This document shows, in pieces, positions 41,022-52,709 of a stretch of 64,000 nt of DNA. The notes under the pieces were generated by a model. The model made no database searches, was not told the DNA's origin, and saw only the letters and a program-made list of their open reading frames with translations. The translations under genes were made by a program, and so were the position numbers. Location: assembly GCF_019578655.1 (NCBI RefSeq), contig NC_063259.1, positions 18,008,489-18,072,488 on the forward strand, given 5' to 3'. Each line of letters starts with the position of its first letter. The stretch's first letter is position 1. The stretch is from Ricinus communis (taxonomy: Eukaryota; Streptophyta; Magnoliopsida; Malpighiales; Euphorbiaceae).

Positions 41022-42917
41022 TAAAGCCAAACGTGATACAAATGATCCAAAATAGTGTACAATTTGGGGGACTGCCGAGCAAGGACCTAAATGCTCACAT
41101 GAACAACTTCTTGGAGATCCGTGACACCTTCAAGCTAAATGGAACAACTGATGATGCCATTTGGTTGAGGCTGTTTCCTTTTTCTTTGAGGAACTGAGCA
41201 AAAAGATGGTTGTAGTCACTCCCAGCCAACACTATTACGACATGGAGATCGTTGGCTGAGAAGTTTTTATATAAGTACTTTCCTCCTGCTAAAACTGCTA
41301 GATTGAGAAATGATATATCTTCTTTTGTGCAGTTCGATGACAAGAGCATGTACGATGCTTGGAAGAGGTATAAAGACTTGCTTCAATGTTGCCCGCACTA
41401 CGGACTACTAGTATGGTGCAGGTCCAAACCTTCTACAGTGGTTTGAACCTTGCTACTAGGCCGATGGTAAACATTGCAGTAGATGAGGCCCTGAACAGTA
41501 AGACACCGGAGCAGGCGCAAAATCTGATAGAGGAGATGGCCATGAACAACTACCAATGGCAATCCTCTAGGAGTCGGCCAGTCAAGCGTGGAGTGGTCAA
41601 CCAGCTAGACTCCATAGCAGCCTTGGCAATTCAAGTAGAACTTCTGACCAAGAAATTAGACCCGACGGATGCGGTTCATGCAGCCCGGATAAAATTTGTG
41701 AGTTTTGCGGTGTACGCACTCTGGTTAATGTCTGAGAGGTATGTTTGCTTCACCTTCTAATTCTTCATCTTCTATTATTTTTGCTTACCTTGAATAGGTA
41801 GACTATATGGGTAATGCACCTAGATAGCAGAACAACCTATACAACAATAAATACAACCCCGGTTGGCGAAATCATCCAAACTTCAGTTGTCAAAATAACA
41901 ATGCCTAGGGTCTACCAGGCTTTTAAAGACTGCATCAGTAGCCACCACAGCAGCAGCAGCAGGTTGGACCATCACAGCTTCCTCCACCAACCGAGAAGAA
42001 ATCTAACTTGGAGGAGCTGATTATGAAGTTTGTCACATGAACTGAGACGAGGTTCCAGCAGACTGATAGTGCTCTTAGAAATCAACAGGCGTCCATTCAG
42101 AACTTGGAGAGTCAGATTGGGCAAATTTCTAAGATGTTGTTTGAGAGGCAACAAGGAGCGCTCCCCAGCACTACAAAGTCAAACCAGAGGGAGCATTGCA
42201 AGGCTATCACCATGCGATCAAGTAAGCAGTTATCTAGTTCTTTACCATTTGTTGATGATGATGGTGTTTCCATGCAGGATAAGCCAGCTAGGAAGGAGCC
42301 AAAGCTTGAGGCAATAGAAGCAGAGAAAGTGAAAGACAGGCAGAAGAGCCTTGTGAGAGAGTACCAGCCACCAGTCCCCTACCCTGCTCGACTTAACTAG
42401 GAGAAGGTTGATAAGCAGTTTGGTAAGTTCCTTAACTTGTTTAAACAACTACGTATTAAAATACCTTTTGTTAAGGCTATTTCACAGATGCCGAAGTATG
42501 CCAAGTTCTTAAAGGAAAGTTTGAGCAACAAAAGGAAGCTGGAGGATTTGGGACTAGTGACTCTGAATGAGGAGTTTTCAGCTATTCTTTAGAACAAGCT
42601 GCCACTCAAAAGGAGAGATCTAGGGAGTTTTACTGTTCCCTGCATTATTGGTGATTTGCCTATTAGTGGTGCATTGGTTGATTTAGGAGTTAATTAATTT
42701 GATGCCCATTAGTTTGTTTGATAAGTTAGGTTTGAGTGAACTTAAGATCACTAGGATGAGCATTCAGTTAGCTGATAGGACTGTTAAGATTCCTAGAGGT
42801 ATTATTGAGGATGTACTTGTTAAGGTAGACAAGTTTATTTTTCCTGTTGATTTTGTAGTTATGGACATGGAAGGTGAGAGTATTGTGCCTTTAATCCTAG
42901 GTAGACCTTTTCTGCAC
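41022..42917 (+). pseudogene. gag: Athila G gag-protease remnant
   Basis: This plus-strand segment joins the CRM-like LTR mid-frame at IKPNVIQMIQNSVQFGGLPS. The capsid block follows to 41446 with stops at RN* and L*. An open stretch 41386-41760 has FYSGLNLATRP and NLIEEMAMNNYQWQSSRSRP. The Gag C-terminus/linker follows (42104-42400, GQISKMLFERQQGALPST; YQPPVPYPARL), then protease-region sequence where the DLGA motif reads VDLGVN with a frame change, and IPRGIIEDVLVKVDKFIF to LILGRPF (42699-42917). It ends abruptly at an inverted LTR. RT onward is missing. Confidence 0.8.
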
Positions 42918-43998
42918 TAACCTAATGGAATCTCTTCCTATCAGATTATTACAGATTAGCATTAATCGTGATTTAGATCTATTAAGAGTTGTTAATTCTT
43001 AATCTGGCGAGTGGATTAACCTTATCTCTAACTGTTAACTACCAGTTCTTACTATTCAATTTCCAATTGTAACAAGCATTTCTCAATGTCAAGAAACAAC
43101 CCACAAGACAATTAATTCAACGTTTGAAACTAACTGAATCAAACTTTATTACTGAATAGCAAAAAGATTACAAGAATGGCAATTACAAATCTAACAACTA
43201 AGCACAATCCATCACAATAAAAACCCTAATGGGTTCAAAAGATCTAGCTACTCATGTTCATAGTTAAAGCAAAATAAGGAACAAATAAGGAAAAGAAAAT
43301 TGAAGGCATGTACACCCTTCTCTTTCAAGTTGGATGAGAAACCCTAATTTTCCAATCTAAAATATCAAACCCTAATTTGCCTCTTGAATGCTCCCAAATG
43401 TTGTTTTGATCTTCAAATTGATGTTGAAAAACAAGTGTAATCCTCCCTCAATTGATGAATTTGATCTCCCAAGGTCGACAATTGAGGTCTAGAAGACAAG
43501 TGAATTGAGTGTATATTGGAATTAGGTCAGAGAAATCGAGCCCCCTCTAAGAAAATCTAACTTTTGCCTATATAGTCTCTTCAGCATGGCCGTGGTCAAG
43601 CCTGTGCTGGTCAGCACAGGCGGAGTCCAGGCCGTGCTGATCCCTAGGGTTCCATTATGTTGACCTCTTCCAAGCCGTGCCCAAACCGGTACTGAGCCAC
43701 CACGGGCCGTGCTGGAGACCGTGGTGGCTACGGAAATCGTGCCAAAAGGCACTCTTGGAAGGCACCTAGTTGGCAATTCAACACGGCCGGAGTCCAGGCA
43801 ATGCTCAACACTCGGGGTGCTAGTCCTCGCCCAATTTGATGGATTTTGATCCGTAATGATGCATATTTCCCTCGATTATTGATAGTGTCCTTCGAAAATG
43901 ACCTGAAACGAGAAAGGAAATAAAAGACATGTGTTTCTAGCATAAGACGAGATAATCATGCATAAAAATGTAAATAATTGGGCATGAAAACATGTGTA
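42918..43998 (-). repeat. Inverted Athila LTR type E fragment
   Basis: It matches 36577-37675 in the same orientation and lacks both LTR ends (last ~370 bases and first ~17). GC-rich motifs lie at 43580-43810. It replaces the pol gene of Athila G. Confidence 0.75.
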
Positions 43999-45015
43999 GA
44001 ACTTGCTCTATAATACTTGTTGAGGTTACATGAACTTTTGAATACAATGAGATGATTTGGGCAACTTAGGAATTCACCACATCTGGCCAAAAGCCTACCC
44101 TTTGTTTCCATTAGTCAGCCAGTTTTAAGCCTTAATCTTTTCTTTATAATTTGCACCTATACACTACACATACACCATTCTATACATTTATCTTTTCTTT
44201 CATCCTGTATACTGAATAATTATATGTTATGCTTCTTCTTTTATGGAATCATAGTGCCTAATTTTGTTATAAATTCACTTAGTCTTTTTAATCATTCTTT
44301 GATGCTCCCTTCAATCCAAATTGGATAACTGTTCTCGTTGTTTATGTCACTAATCATACATCCCCTGTGTAAGCTGCTATGGCATATATATATGCTAAAA
44401 GAAAGAAGAAAAAAAAGAAGAAAAACAAAAACAAAAAAGAAAACTTCTGACTTATTTCTTAGCTCTTAGCTCTTTTGGATTTAATTCTTGTGAGCATCAT
44501 TTACTTCAAATAAGGCTTAGTAAGTATTTTTGTTGTTTTGGCATTCAGCTCTTGAAGCATCCATTCTAAATAATTGTCATGATTTTTCAGTATACTTTAC
44601 ACTTCTATCCAAATTTTCTTATCTTTACCTTAGCCACATTTCAACCCTTGTAAAGACCTTTCGATTTTGGTATTCATTTATTCGCAGTAGCGAAGATGAG
44701 GTTGATGAGCAAGCTTATGGTAAACAGGTTTTGTGCAGCTGCGTTGAGGGAATTTTCTTGTTTACTTGAGTGATTTAAGAGATTCCTATGAGGCAATGGT
44801 TCCTGGTCTTTAATGCTGAGTTATTATAAAAGTTGTATTTTGAGATGGTATTACTATAGTTCTTCTTTGAAGGTGTATGATTTGTTTAGCTACTCGAGTT
44901 TCATTCTTTATATGTTGAATAAGGTTAAGTTATGAACTTTAGCATGGATTTTGAGGGGTGATTGTTGCTTGTATATGTATTGAGTTATCAATTGCTTAAG
45001 GACAAGCAAAAGTTT
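43999..45015 (+). other. Athila G 3' untranslated region
   Basis: The AGAACTTGCTC block at 43999 and GACAAGCAAAAGTTTAAGTG near 45001-45020 mark an Athila 3' region. A purine-rich tract lies at 44398-44443. No gene. Confidence 0.65.
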
Positions 45016-45030
45016 AAGTGTAGGGTGATT
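45016..45030 (+). other. Polypurine tract of Athila G
   Basis: AAGTGTAGGGTGATT directly precedes the LTR at 45031. Confidence 0.65.
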
Positions 45031-46490
45031 CGATGTGCATCATTTGATACATGTTTATATGCCTAATTGCTTCCATTTTTATGCATATATCTTGTTTTAT
45101 GCCAGAATCACCTGTGTTTTGGTTCCTTTTACGTATCAGGTGATTATTGATGGACATTATCAGTAGTCGAGGGAAATACGCGCAAATACGGACCAGAATC
45201 CATCAAAATTGAGCAAGGGCTAGCATTCCAAGGTTGAGAATGGCCTGGACTCTGGCTGTGCTGAACCATCAACACTTGACCCTCAAGAGTGCCATTTTGG
45301 CATGGTTTTCGAGGCCACCACGGTCTGTGGTGGCTCAGCACTAGCGAGGGCACGGCCAGGAAGAAGCCTTAAATTGCGGGACTCGAAGGTCCAGCACGGC
45401 CTGGACTCCACCTGTGCTGATCAGCACGGGCTTGACCATGGCCGTACTGAGACATTTATATAAGCAAATGCGAATTATTTTGCTAGGGTTCGATTTTCTG
45501 ACTTGATTTCACACATACATGCACGAGCCATCCTTTTCCAAACTTCAATATCTGACTTTAAGAGACTATTTCGCCTATTGAAGGAAAGATTAGATTGGTT
45601 TAAACATCAAATTGAAGATCAAGAGTGGATTTAGAGGCATTCAAGAGGCAATTTAGTGTTCATCATTCAAATTTGGGAATTTAGGGCCTTTCATCCGACT
45701 TGAAGAAGAAGGGTGTACATGCTTTCAAATTGCTTTTCCGTATTTGTTCCTTTGTGTTGCTTATTAGCATGAGTAGCTAGAATTGTTGAACCCATTGGGG
45801 TTCCTATGTTGTTGGATTGCTTTTAATGTTTATGAGACTTTGATTATCAATGCTTGTTTCTTATTACTTTCATTATTTCTTGAGAAATCACATTATTCAT
45901 GAGACTTTATGAGTTGTGGTGTTTAGATTGCTTTATATAATTGAGAAGTTCATTTAGCAATTGGAAATCTGAATAGAAAGAACTGGTTAATGATCACTTA
46001 GACATAAGGATGATTGACTAGGCGGATTAAGAATTAACAAAGCTTAATAGAGGTGGATTAAAGCTTAATGCTAACTTAATAATCGATCGTTAGGAAAAGA
46101 TTCCAACTTTAGGTTCTTAGGTTTGGGAATTTGGTTATCTCGAGAGGGAAACCAAATTCAGTTAAGAATTCATCCACGGGTAATCACAATTGGTAATCAA
46201 TATAATCTATACCTTCACTAAAATCCAACTAGCTTAGGTCCCCTTGGGTTTGCTTTTTCCTTTGATTGTTTCACGAAATCCTTCCAGACTGTGTGACATT
46301 TAGTTAATCACTTAGCTTGCATATAATCATAGAATAGCAACTTCATCGATTTGTTAAGGTTAGATAATATAAGATGCTCCAGTAGTTCTAGGATCACCCT
46401 TTCCCGAGAATACGACCTTGATACTCGCCATTAGTGCTAGTCTGCATCGATAGGTTCACTGCCTTAGATTGTAGCTACATAATTAGCCTA
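45031..46490 (+). repeat. Athila G 3' LTR (type E start, type D end)
   Basis: It starts CGATGTGCATCAT, equivalent to TGATAAGCATCAT of type E with the initial T changed to C. From about 45786 onward it follows type D (AACCCATTGGGGTTCC, as at 21478). It ends one or two bases short of TATCA, against copia sequence. GC-rich motifs lie at 45240-45450, then ATTTATATAAG near 45454. Confidence 0.78.
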
Positions 46491-46491
46491 T

Positions 46492-46753
46492 AAAAGTGCA
46501 TAGTCACATTCCAATTAAGTGTGATAACACTAATGCAATTAATCTATCTAAGAACCCCAGTCAACATTCTAAGAGTAAGCACATGGACATTAAACATCAC
46601 TTCTTAAAAGACCATATGCAAAATGAAAATATAGTGCTCGAATTCATTGACATTAATAATCAACTTGCCGATATCTTCACCAAGCCCCTAAGTGGGGAAA
46701 GAATAAATTTTATTAAAAGAAAACTTAGTATGATAGATGGAGACTACGAGTGA
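46492..46753 (+). pseudogene. pol: Ty1/copia RNase H C-terminal fragment
   Basis: An open stretch has PIKCDNTNAINLSKNPSQHS, SKHMDIKHHFLKDHM and ADIFTKPLS, the hallmark end of copia RNase H, closing with a natural stop at 46751-46753. No other copia part is on this side. Orientation is opposite to the copia at 9-19 kb, so it is a different insertion, cut on the left by the Athila LTR. Confidence 0.85.
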
Positions 46754-48108
46754 CCATCGACATTGTGTCGAGGTATCGCTCTTCGTACTAGGCTCATTTG
46801 GAAATGATTCGATTGAGGGTCCTAAGGGATTCAAAAGGCCTTAAGACTAATACAAGGAGTCGCCACCTGATGAGATCAGAATAGGTTTTGGGAGTGAGGA
46901 TGACAACTTTGTACCTATAGCGGAGAACCTAAGTTTTCCCAACCCTGAAAACAGAGATTCTAGGTTCGAAAAGTTAGGTACAGATAGGGAAGGTTTACGA
47001 TAGCACCCCTATCCGTCTAAGTGGTGAAGCCTAGCCTCCACTAGAGCAGACGATTTATCTTTTATCCTAATAAAAATGCTTGAGCCTATTTTCACCCTAT
47101 ATTCATTTTACACATCAACTTTTTCTTATCTTCCTTAACATTTGAGATCAGAAATTAAGAGACTAACTTAAGGAAGACATACTTTGGTACCTCAACTAGT
47201 CCTAGATGGAAGGCACATTAGTGCCTTAGATTTTATCTTGGCATCCTATAGTCTTCACATCATTCATAATTCTTATCATCCCTAATCTAGGTGTCAGATT
47301 TATTTTAGCCTTAACATTTGAGGTAAACAAATATGAGAAGCGGGAGCTTGCTTTATTAAGCTTTCATCAAGACAATTGCTAAGTCCAATTTTTATCCATT
47401 AATTACATGTGAAATGATATCTTAAACATAATTTAAACATACATAGAAAAGGGGAGAGGAGAATAGAAACCAAAAAGGAATTAACGAAGCCGAGGATTAA
47501 TAAGGGGGCCTAAATATGCAAATGGTCTTATTGGCCTTAATACAAATTAATCAAATAAATAATAAATGATCAATCCTCCTCGGGAGTGGATTTTCAAGAA
47601 TTGAATTCTTTACATCCCGAGTTAGCAGGTAAACAAGTAATGAATAATAAAAGGCATATGATGAACTAAATGATGCAAAAAGGAAATAATATTGACGAAA
47701 TTTAAAAGGGACAAAATAAACACAAATAAGTATTAAATATCATGAAAGATACATAAGACATTTTCTTTTTTGTTCATCATAAGGCTTGACCTTGCGTGGG
47801 TATAGGGTAAGCGTGCACGAGGCTAGTCTTCTCAAGACACAAGAGGCTCACTGTGTCATTTAAGACGCTAACTTCTTGATTCTAAAGAGAGATTAAAATC
47901 GTGCGAGGTTAGTCGTCAAACCAAAGCAATAGTAGATACGGTGTCGTTTCACTTAAAGATTCCTATTCGGGTTCATGTGACTTCTGGACCCGCGCGAGCA
48001 AAGGGTGACCTCATGCTAGCTTAGGTGTCCAAGGCCAATGAGTTACCAAACATAATGTTTTAAGTGAGAATGACTTCGCTTTAAGCCTCAGGCTCCCTAA
48101 CCTCATGA
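46754..48108 (+). other. Decayed LTR-retrotransposon sequence, probably Tat-like or LARD
   Basis: There is no ORF of note. GGAGTCGCCACC near 46860 and GATAGCACCCCTATCCGTC near 47003 resemble phrases found in LTR-proximal parts of large Tat-type elements (memory, low certainty). It is AT-rich from 47390 to 47760. Confidence 0.35.
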
Positions 48109-48422
48109 GCAGAGAGGATGTCCTTGCATGCACTCACTGGTACAAGTCCAACAGCTTTAAGACGACACCATTTTAGGTAAAACGCAACACAAAAAAGACT
48201 CAAAATAATGCAGGTTTGAGGGAAAGCAGCAGACCTCACACGAGTATAGAGTGAACTTGCTCGTAAAGAGGATGTTCTCGTACGCACTCAGCAGTGCAAG
48301 TCCATCGGCTTTAAGACAACATTGTTTTAGGAAAAATGCAACACAAAAAAGACTCAAAGTAATGCAAGTTAGAGGGACAGAAGCTAACCTCGCATGGGTA
48401 TAGAGTGAACTCACGCGGGGTC
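48109..48422. repeat. Two ~155-bp tandem units
   Basis: Units 48109-48264 and 48269-48422 share, in order, AGAGGATGT, a GGCTTTAAGAC-like block, GCAACACAAAAAAGACTCAA and GTATAGAGTGAACT. They are diverged by substitutions and small gaps. The minus-strand ORFs here are by-products of the repeat. Confidence 0.75.
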
Positions 48423-50229
48423 AGTGAGCCTAGAAAATGTTTTACAACAGCATAACAAAATAGACAGAAGATAGTCGGGGATTAGAAGAAGATAATAGGT
48501 GCATAGAAGTAGTACATAAAAAATATATAGTAAAATCAAAGAAATAAAAGAAAATGACAACAAATGCAGAGAAAACATGGAAAAGATGGAAATAAGAGTA
48601 AATTTGAGCCCTCAAGCGGCTACCTTTATGACTTGATTGAATGAACAAGTTAATGGTGTGTGAAAAAAAGAAATAGAATGTGGCCCTCTTTTTCTTCTTC
48701 AATAAAAGCTCCAAAGAAGACCCATTAGAGGGAAAATTAATCTTCAATAACTCTCCAAATGATTAATTTTTGCCAACCCCTCACCTAATGCACAATGTTA
48801 AACATTTATAATAAGGAGTTTGACAAGTTCCAAGGACCCATTGGAGGGAAAAAAGTCCCACTCATATTTACTCCAACAGATGATTGAAATGTCACATTGA
48901 GGTGACCTATACCAAGACTAAACGCACACAAGTTCAGAGCAGAGCCTCACTTTGTCCTCGTGCCAAGTTAGATTAAGCTCCCGCGGGTTAAGTTGGAACA
49001 TGCACAAGGTCAAGGGTAGAGGCCCATGGTCCTAGGTCAACGTTGGATTCCTGCAAGGGCTACCTAAACTCGCTCGAGATTACTCTAGGCACGCACAAAT
49101 CCAAGTTAAACTCGCACAAGGCCAGAATTTTACACGTGCACAGGGTGAGATCGCTCCTAGTCAGCCTATCCTCGCGCTACCTTACCGGTAGGGGGAGGAG
49201 ACTTTGAATTTTTTGCTCTCTTTTCTACTTTGTTTTTTATCAAGGCTAACAATAATGAGTTTTAGGGTTTTAAGGGCCATGATCCTACTCTTTTCCTTTC
49301 TCTCACAACTGATTTAGACCTTCTCATGATCAGGCTTTATATAACTCTAGCTTTTAGATTTTCATGATAATAGATTACCCCCTGCTTTGGAGGAGGAATG
49401 CTTTTGAGGGTGCACCAGTGTGATATCAGTATCTTCTCGAGAGTGCACAGGTTTGCCCCCTACATCTTAAAAATAGTGATTATTAATAGAGTTCAGCTAC
49501 GTCTTACCCCTTTGCTTTAGGAGGCACGAAGATAGACTGAAGCACAGAAATGCGCAGCCGAGATAGAGCATAGTGGTCAGTACTTGAAAAAGAGAGGAGC
49601 GGCCTCAGGGTGGACCCTAGGTGAGGGTAAGGTGAGGCAAGACTATTGGACCATGAATGAACCTAAAAAATAGACTGAAGTGGCTTAAAGGGGCCATTGT
49701 GCTGGGCTAGAAGTGACCTCGCACGGGGTCAAGGTTTTCCTTACATATGGTCAAGTTTAAACTTGAATGAGATAAACCTTGTCCTTGTGCGAAGTTAGAT
49801 ATGAGCTTGCACAAAGTGAGTTTAGACGTACCAATGGTTCTAAGGGAGCCAATAGTAGTAGGACTAAAGCATGAGCGTCAGTGCCCACAGGATTGGATAG
49901 AGACCCCAATTTTGGCAACACTGTCGACGCACGTCAGCACAAAGGTACAAGGCCAAACATGTAACTTTACTTCTTGTACTTGTTCCTGGACAAAAATATG
50001 AGTAGAGATGTGCATGCGATTTATGGTAAGACTTAGTAACAAGTTAGGATAGCCTAGAGTTTTAATTAATTGCGAGTATGTATGTGAATGCTAATAGGAT
50101 ATTTGTAGAAAAGACCTAGAAAAATGTAAAGTACACTTATAGGAAAAAGCATAGGAATATTAAAAAAAGTTAGAAAACTTTAGAAAAGAATAATTTGCAT
50201 AAGAGAAACACTATAGATCTCGAATGTGT
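48423..50229. other. Unassigned, probably decayed retrotransposon
   Basis: Short repeated phrases of the kind CTCGCACAAGG / CTCGCGCGAG occur across 48900-49180 and 49720-49810, like U3 motif arrays. Between 49350 and 50229 I see no protein similarity. No gene is supported. Confidence 0.3.
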
Positions 50230-51150
50230 TGAGAATGTAGGAAAATTTTTAGAACCTCAATGGGAATACTATAACTATCCATGTACACTTGGGCATCTTA
50301 TCATAGTCTAGTCAATAATATTGCCGGTGTCTTATAGTGGTGGGTGCGCATCCTCATCTGCATTCAGGATTGCATGGAGGCAATAGGCTTCCATCACTTT
50401 GTAGGCATGTTAACAGGTTTAATGAAATTACTAGAGAGGTGTTTTGACACCACCCATTCCTTTCTATTGCCATTCAGGGAGATGATCTAATGCCCCTGGA
50501 CTTAATGACAATGACTAGGATCTAGCTTGGTAGGGTGCCGGTGCCCTTGGATGATAGACTGGCATATAGCCCGAGCCTCGTTCCTCAGTTGCTTGGCTAC
50601 TCACATTTCATCAAGGATAAGAAGAAGCTATATTTTATGACATGAGATAATGATGGTGCCTTTCACCTGTGAGGAGGTGGACCAGTATATAAGGACCTTC
50701 CTGATGTATCTGTTTGGGCCACCATCTTTGTGAATGCTGAGTCGACTATCCACATGAGCTTCTTGACGAGCTTGGCAAATCTTAACATTATAGGTTCGTT
50801 TGGTTCAGTCAGCAGCCTTATGCCAGCTATATCGCTTTATGGACCATGGCTGCCGGGCAGTTCGAAGATTGGCAACTTTGCATACCTACTGGTGGTGGGC
50901 TACTTATTATAATTTTATTTTCTCTTGGTATCTTTTATAGTTCTTGTCGACTAACTCTTCAGTTTTTTTTATGTTATTTCAAATATGGGCACATGAGCAT
51001 TGTCTATTAAGGATTCGCTCCCCAACTAGTGCAAGCAGCTACCTATTTCTAGACCATTAGGTCGATTCTTGATCTAAGCTTGAGAGCTCCCGTCAGCTCG
51101 ACCAGCACCACCAGCGGCTAAACATGGTCACCTGCCCTGAGGTAAAAAAG
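50230..51150 (+). pseudogene. Plant mobile domain remnant, second copy
   Basis: The plus strand encodes, with shifts and stops, ERCFDTTHSFLLPFREM (about 50430-50482), GRVPVPLDDRL (about 50533-50565), IFVNAESTIHMSFLTSLANL (within the open stretch 50730-50912), SSKIGNFAYLL, QIWAHEH (about 50983-51003) and DQHHQRLNMVT (about 51100-51132). These follow the order of conserved PMD blocks (the THSF/LP-GEM block, the W-HEH block, then RLN). It is homologous to 1-484. It sits just upstream of Tat-type integrase sequence, so it may have been cargo of a Tat element. It is not translatable. Confidence 0.55.
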
Positions 51151-51649
51151 AGTTAGTTTTTTGGGCAATTTGCATTATAATTTAATGCATACCTGCATGT
51201 CTGACATGCATAATTTTATAGGTGATGGCAGACCCATAGGGGGAGATGGTCATAAGGTCACCCGATATGGTCAAGGCTGCAGCATTCGACAAGTGTCGAT
51301 TCTCGACAACGAGCTTGATGTACCGACGCTAGTATTATGGTGATAAGATCAGGGGTTGGAGGTCTGATCCTATTGTGTACCCCATCCCATTTTCACTACA
51401 CCCTCTAGGAGTGTGATAAGGCAAGGGAAGTTAACTGATGAGGATTTGGAAGAGGCCCATGTGCTCACATCCTTCGAGGATGCAGGGGGAAACCGTAGAT
51501 GCTCTCCTATACCGAGTATGCAGCTTCCTTACCTTTGAGGTGGATTGGCCCAAGTGGTGGTGCCTTATAGCTGGAGCATTGAGGATGGCAGAGGGAGGTA
51601 GGAAGAGGGCTCGGGGTCTAGGTGGCAATTAATCCTCAATTATGAGTGC
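51151..51649 (+). other. Unassigned segment between PMD and integrase remnants
   Basis: Two short overlapping ORFs on opposite strands (51431-51632) have no recognisable domain. It probably belongs to the same decayed element. Confidence 0.3.
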
Positions 51650-52201
51650 TCAGCTAGAGGGGTTTGTAGGCCTCACATGAATATCATAGTGCTGACTAGA
51701 AAAATCATGCACCAAGGCTATTATTTATTGACAATAGAGAAGAATTGCATAGCCTTTGTAAGAAGATGCCATCAGTGTTAATTATAAAGTAATATTAATC
51801 ATCAACTTCCCATTGGACTTCACAATTTGACATCTCCATGGCTTTTCACAACTCGAGGAATCAATATTATTGGAGAGATAAAGCCTCCCTTGAACGAACA
51901 TAGGTTTATAATCGAGCAAATGACTATTTCTCTAAGGGGGTCGAAGCCGAGTCATTTACAACTGCGAGGGCAAAGCATATGGCCAGATTTATAGAAACGA
52001 ATTTGATTTGTAGGTATGGGTCCCGCATCATGCTACGACAAACAATAGGGTACAGTTCATAGGAGTACCGGTGCATCTACTTGAGGAATACAAGATTGAG
52101 CATCACATATCTTCTCTATACAAGCCTTAAGCGAATGGTGCAGTTGAAGCAAGCAAGCAAGAACCTGAAGAAGATACTCTAGAAGATAGCATGTAAAATG
52201 G
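51650..52201 (+). pseudogene. pol: Tat-lineage integrase remnant, second copy
   Basis: It can be aligned in mixed frames with 20085-20640: the NEHRF block (51896), KWVEAES-like phrase (51935), RFIETNLICRYG (51983), YKIEHH (52090) and NGAVEAS (52133). Stops and shifts throughout. It is broken at 52202 by unrelated sequence. Confidence 0.65.
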
Positions 52202-52583
52202 TGTCGAATCTCAAAAAATAGCCAATCGGCACTGTGTAGAGCCGACCGGCTCTGCATAGAGCTAATTCGTCTCTATACTAAACCAATCAGCTCTTTGTAG
52301 AGCCGATTCATTGTACACTGAGCCAATTGGCTTTCTGGGCAAAAATTTTAAAGTTTTTTGACACTTTGGTCCCTTAACTTGTAGAAACTACCATTTTAAC
52401 CCTCAAAGTTATTTTTTTTTTCTAACAATCGAGTCCAAATTGATTCTAGAAAATGATTTTGATTCGATTATTCTTAATCCTAACTTGGATTCATCCGTCC
52501 TCAATCTCCTGAGACTCAAGAAAAGCAATAACTTTCATCATAGGATTTTCCGTAATTCTCTCAATATATGGATCTAGAAAATA
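52202..52583 (+). repeat. Inserted segment with repeated AGCCGATTGGCTC-type motif
   Basis: Between the integrase remnant and the polyprotein C-terminus lies a segment with at least five variants of (G)AGCCGA(T)TnGGCTC at 52216-52335, then ACTTTGGTCCCTTAACTTGT-like text. It looks like the U3 of another LTR (possible start TGTCGAATCT at 52202). The same motif appears in reverse at 62594-62630. Confidence 0.4.
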
Positions 52584-52709
52584 GGTGCTGACAGCTCGTA
52601 TCTTATGAAGAAGATTCTATCTAAGGATGTTGCTAAGATTCTAGACTTGGAAGGGAATGAATTCTCTAAACCCATCAACCTAGATCATCTTAATAAATAC
52701 TACATTTGA
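52584..52709 (+). pseudogene. pol: Tat-lineage polyprotein C-terminus
   Basis: An open stretch beginning GADSSYLMKKIL and ending SKPINLDHLNKYYI followed by TGA (52707-52709) matches the characteristic end of Tat integrase (GAY-L, DLDG, P-N---LK-YY). The bases right after the stop form a long purine-rich tract, also typical of that clade. Confidence 0.65.

Noticed and set aside
48081..48747. Three minus-strand ORFs with hydrophobic stretches, possible small membrane proteins
   Set aside because: The first two are the two units of a diverged tandem repeat read in one frame, with no conserved start context. The third is low-complexity.
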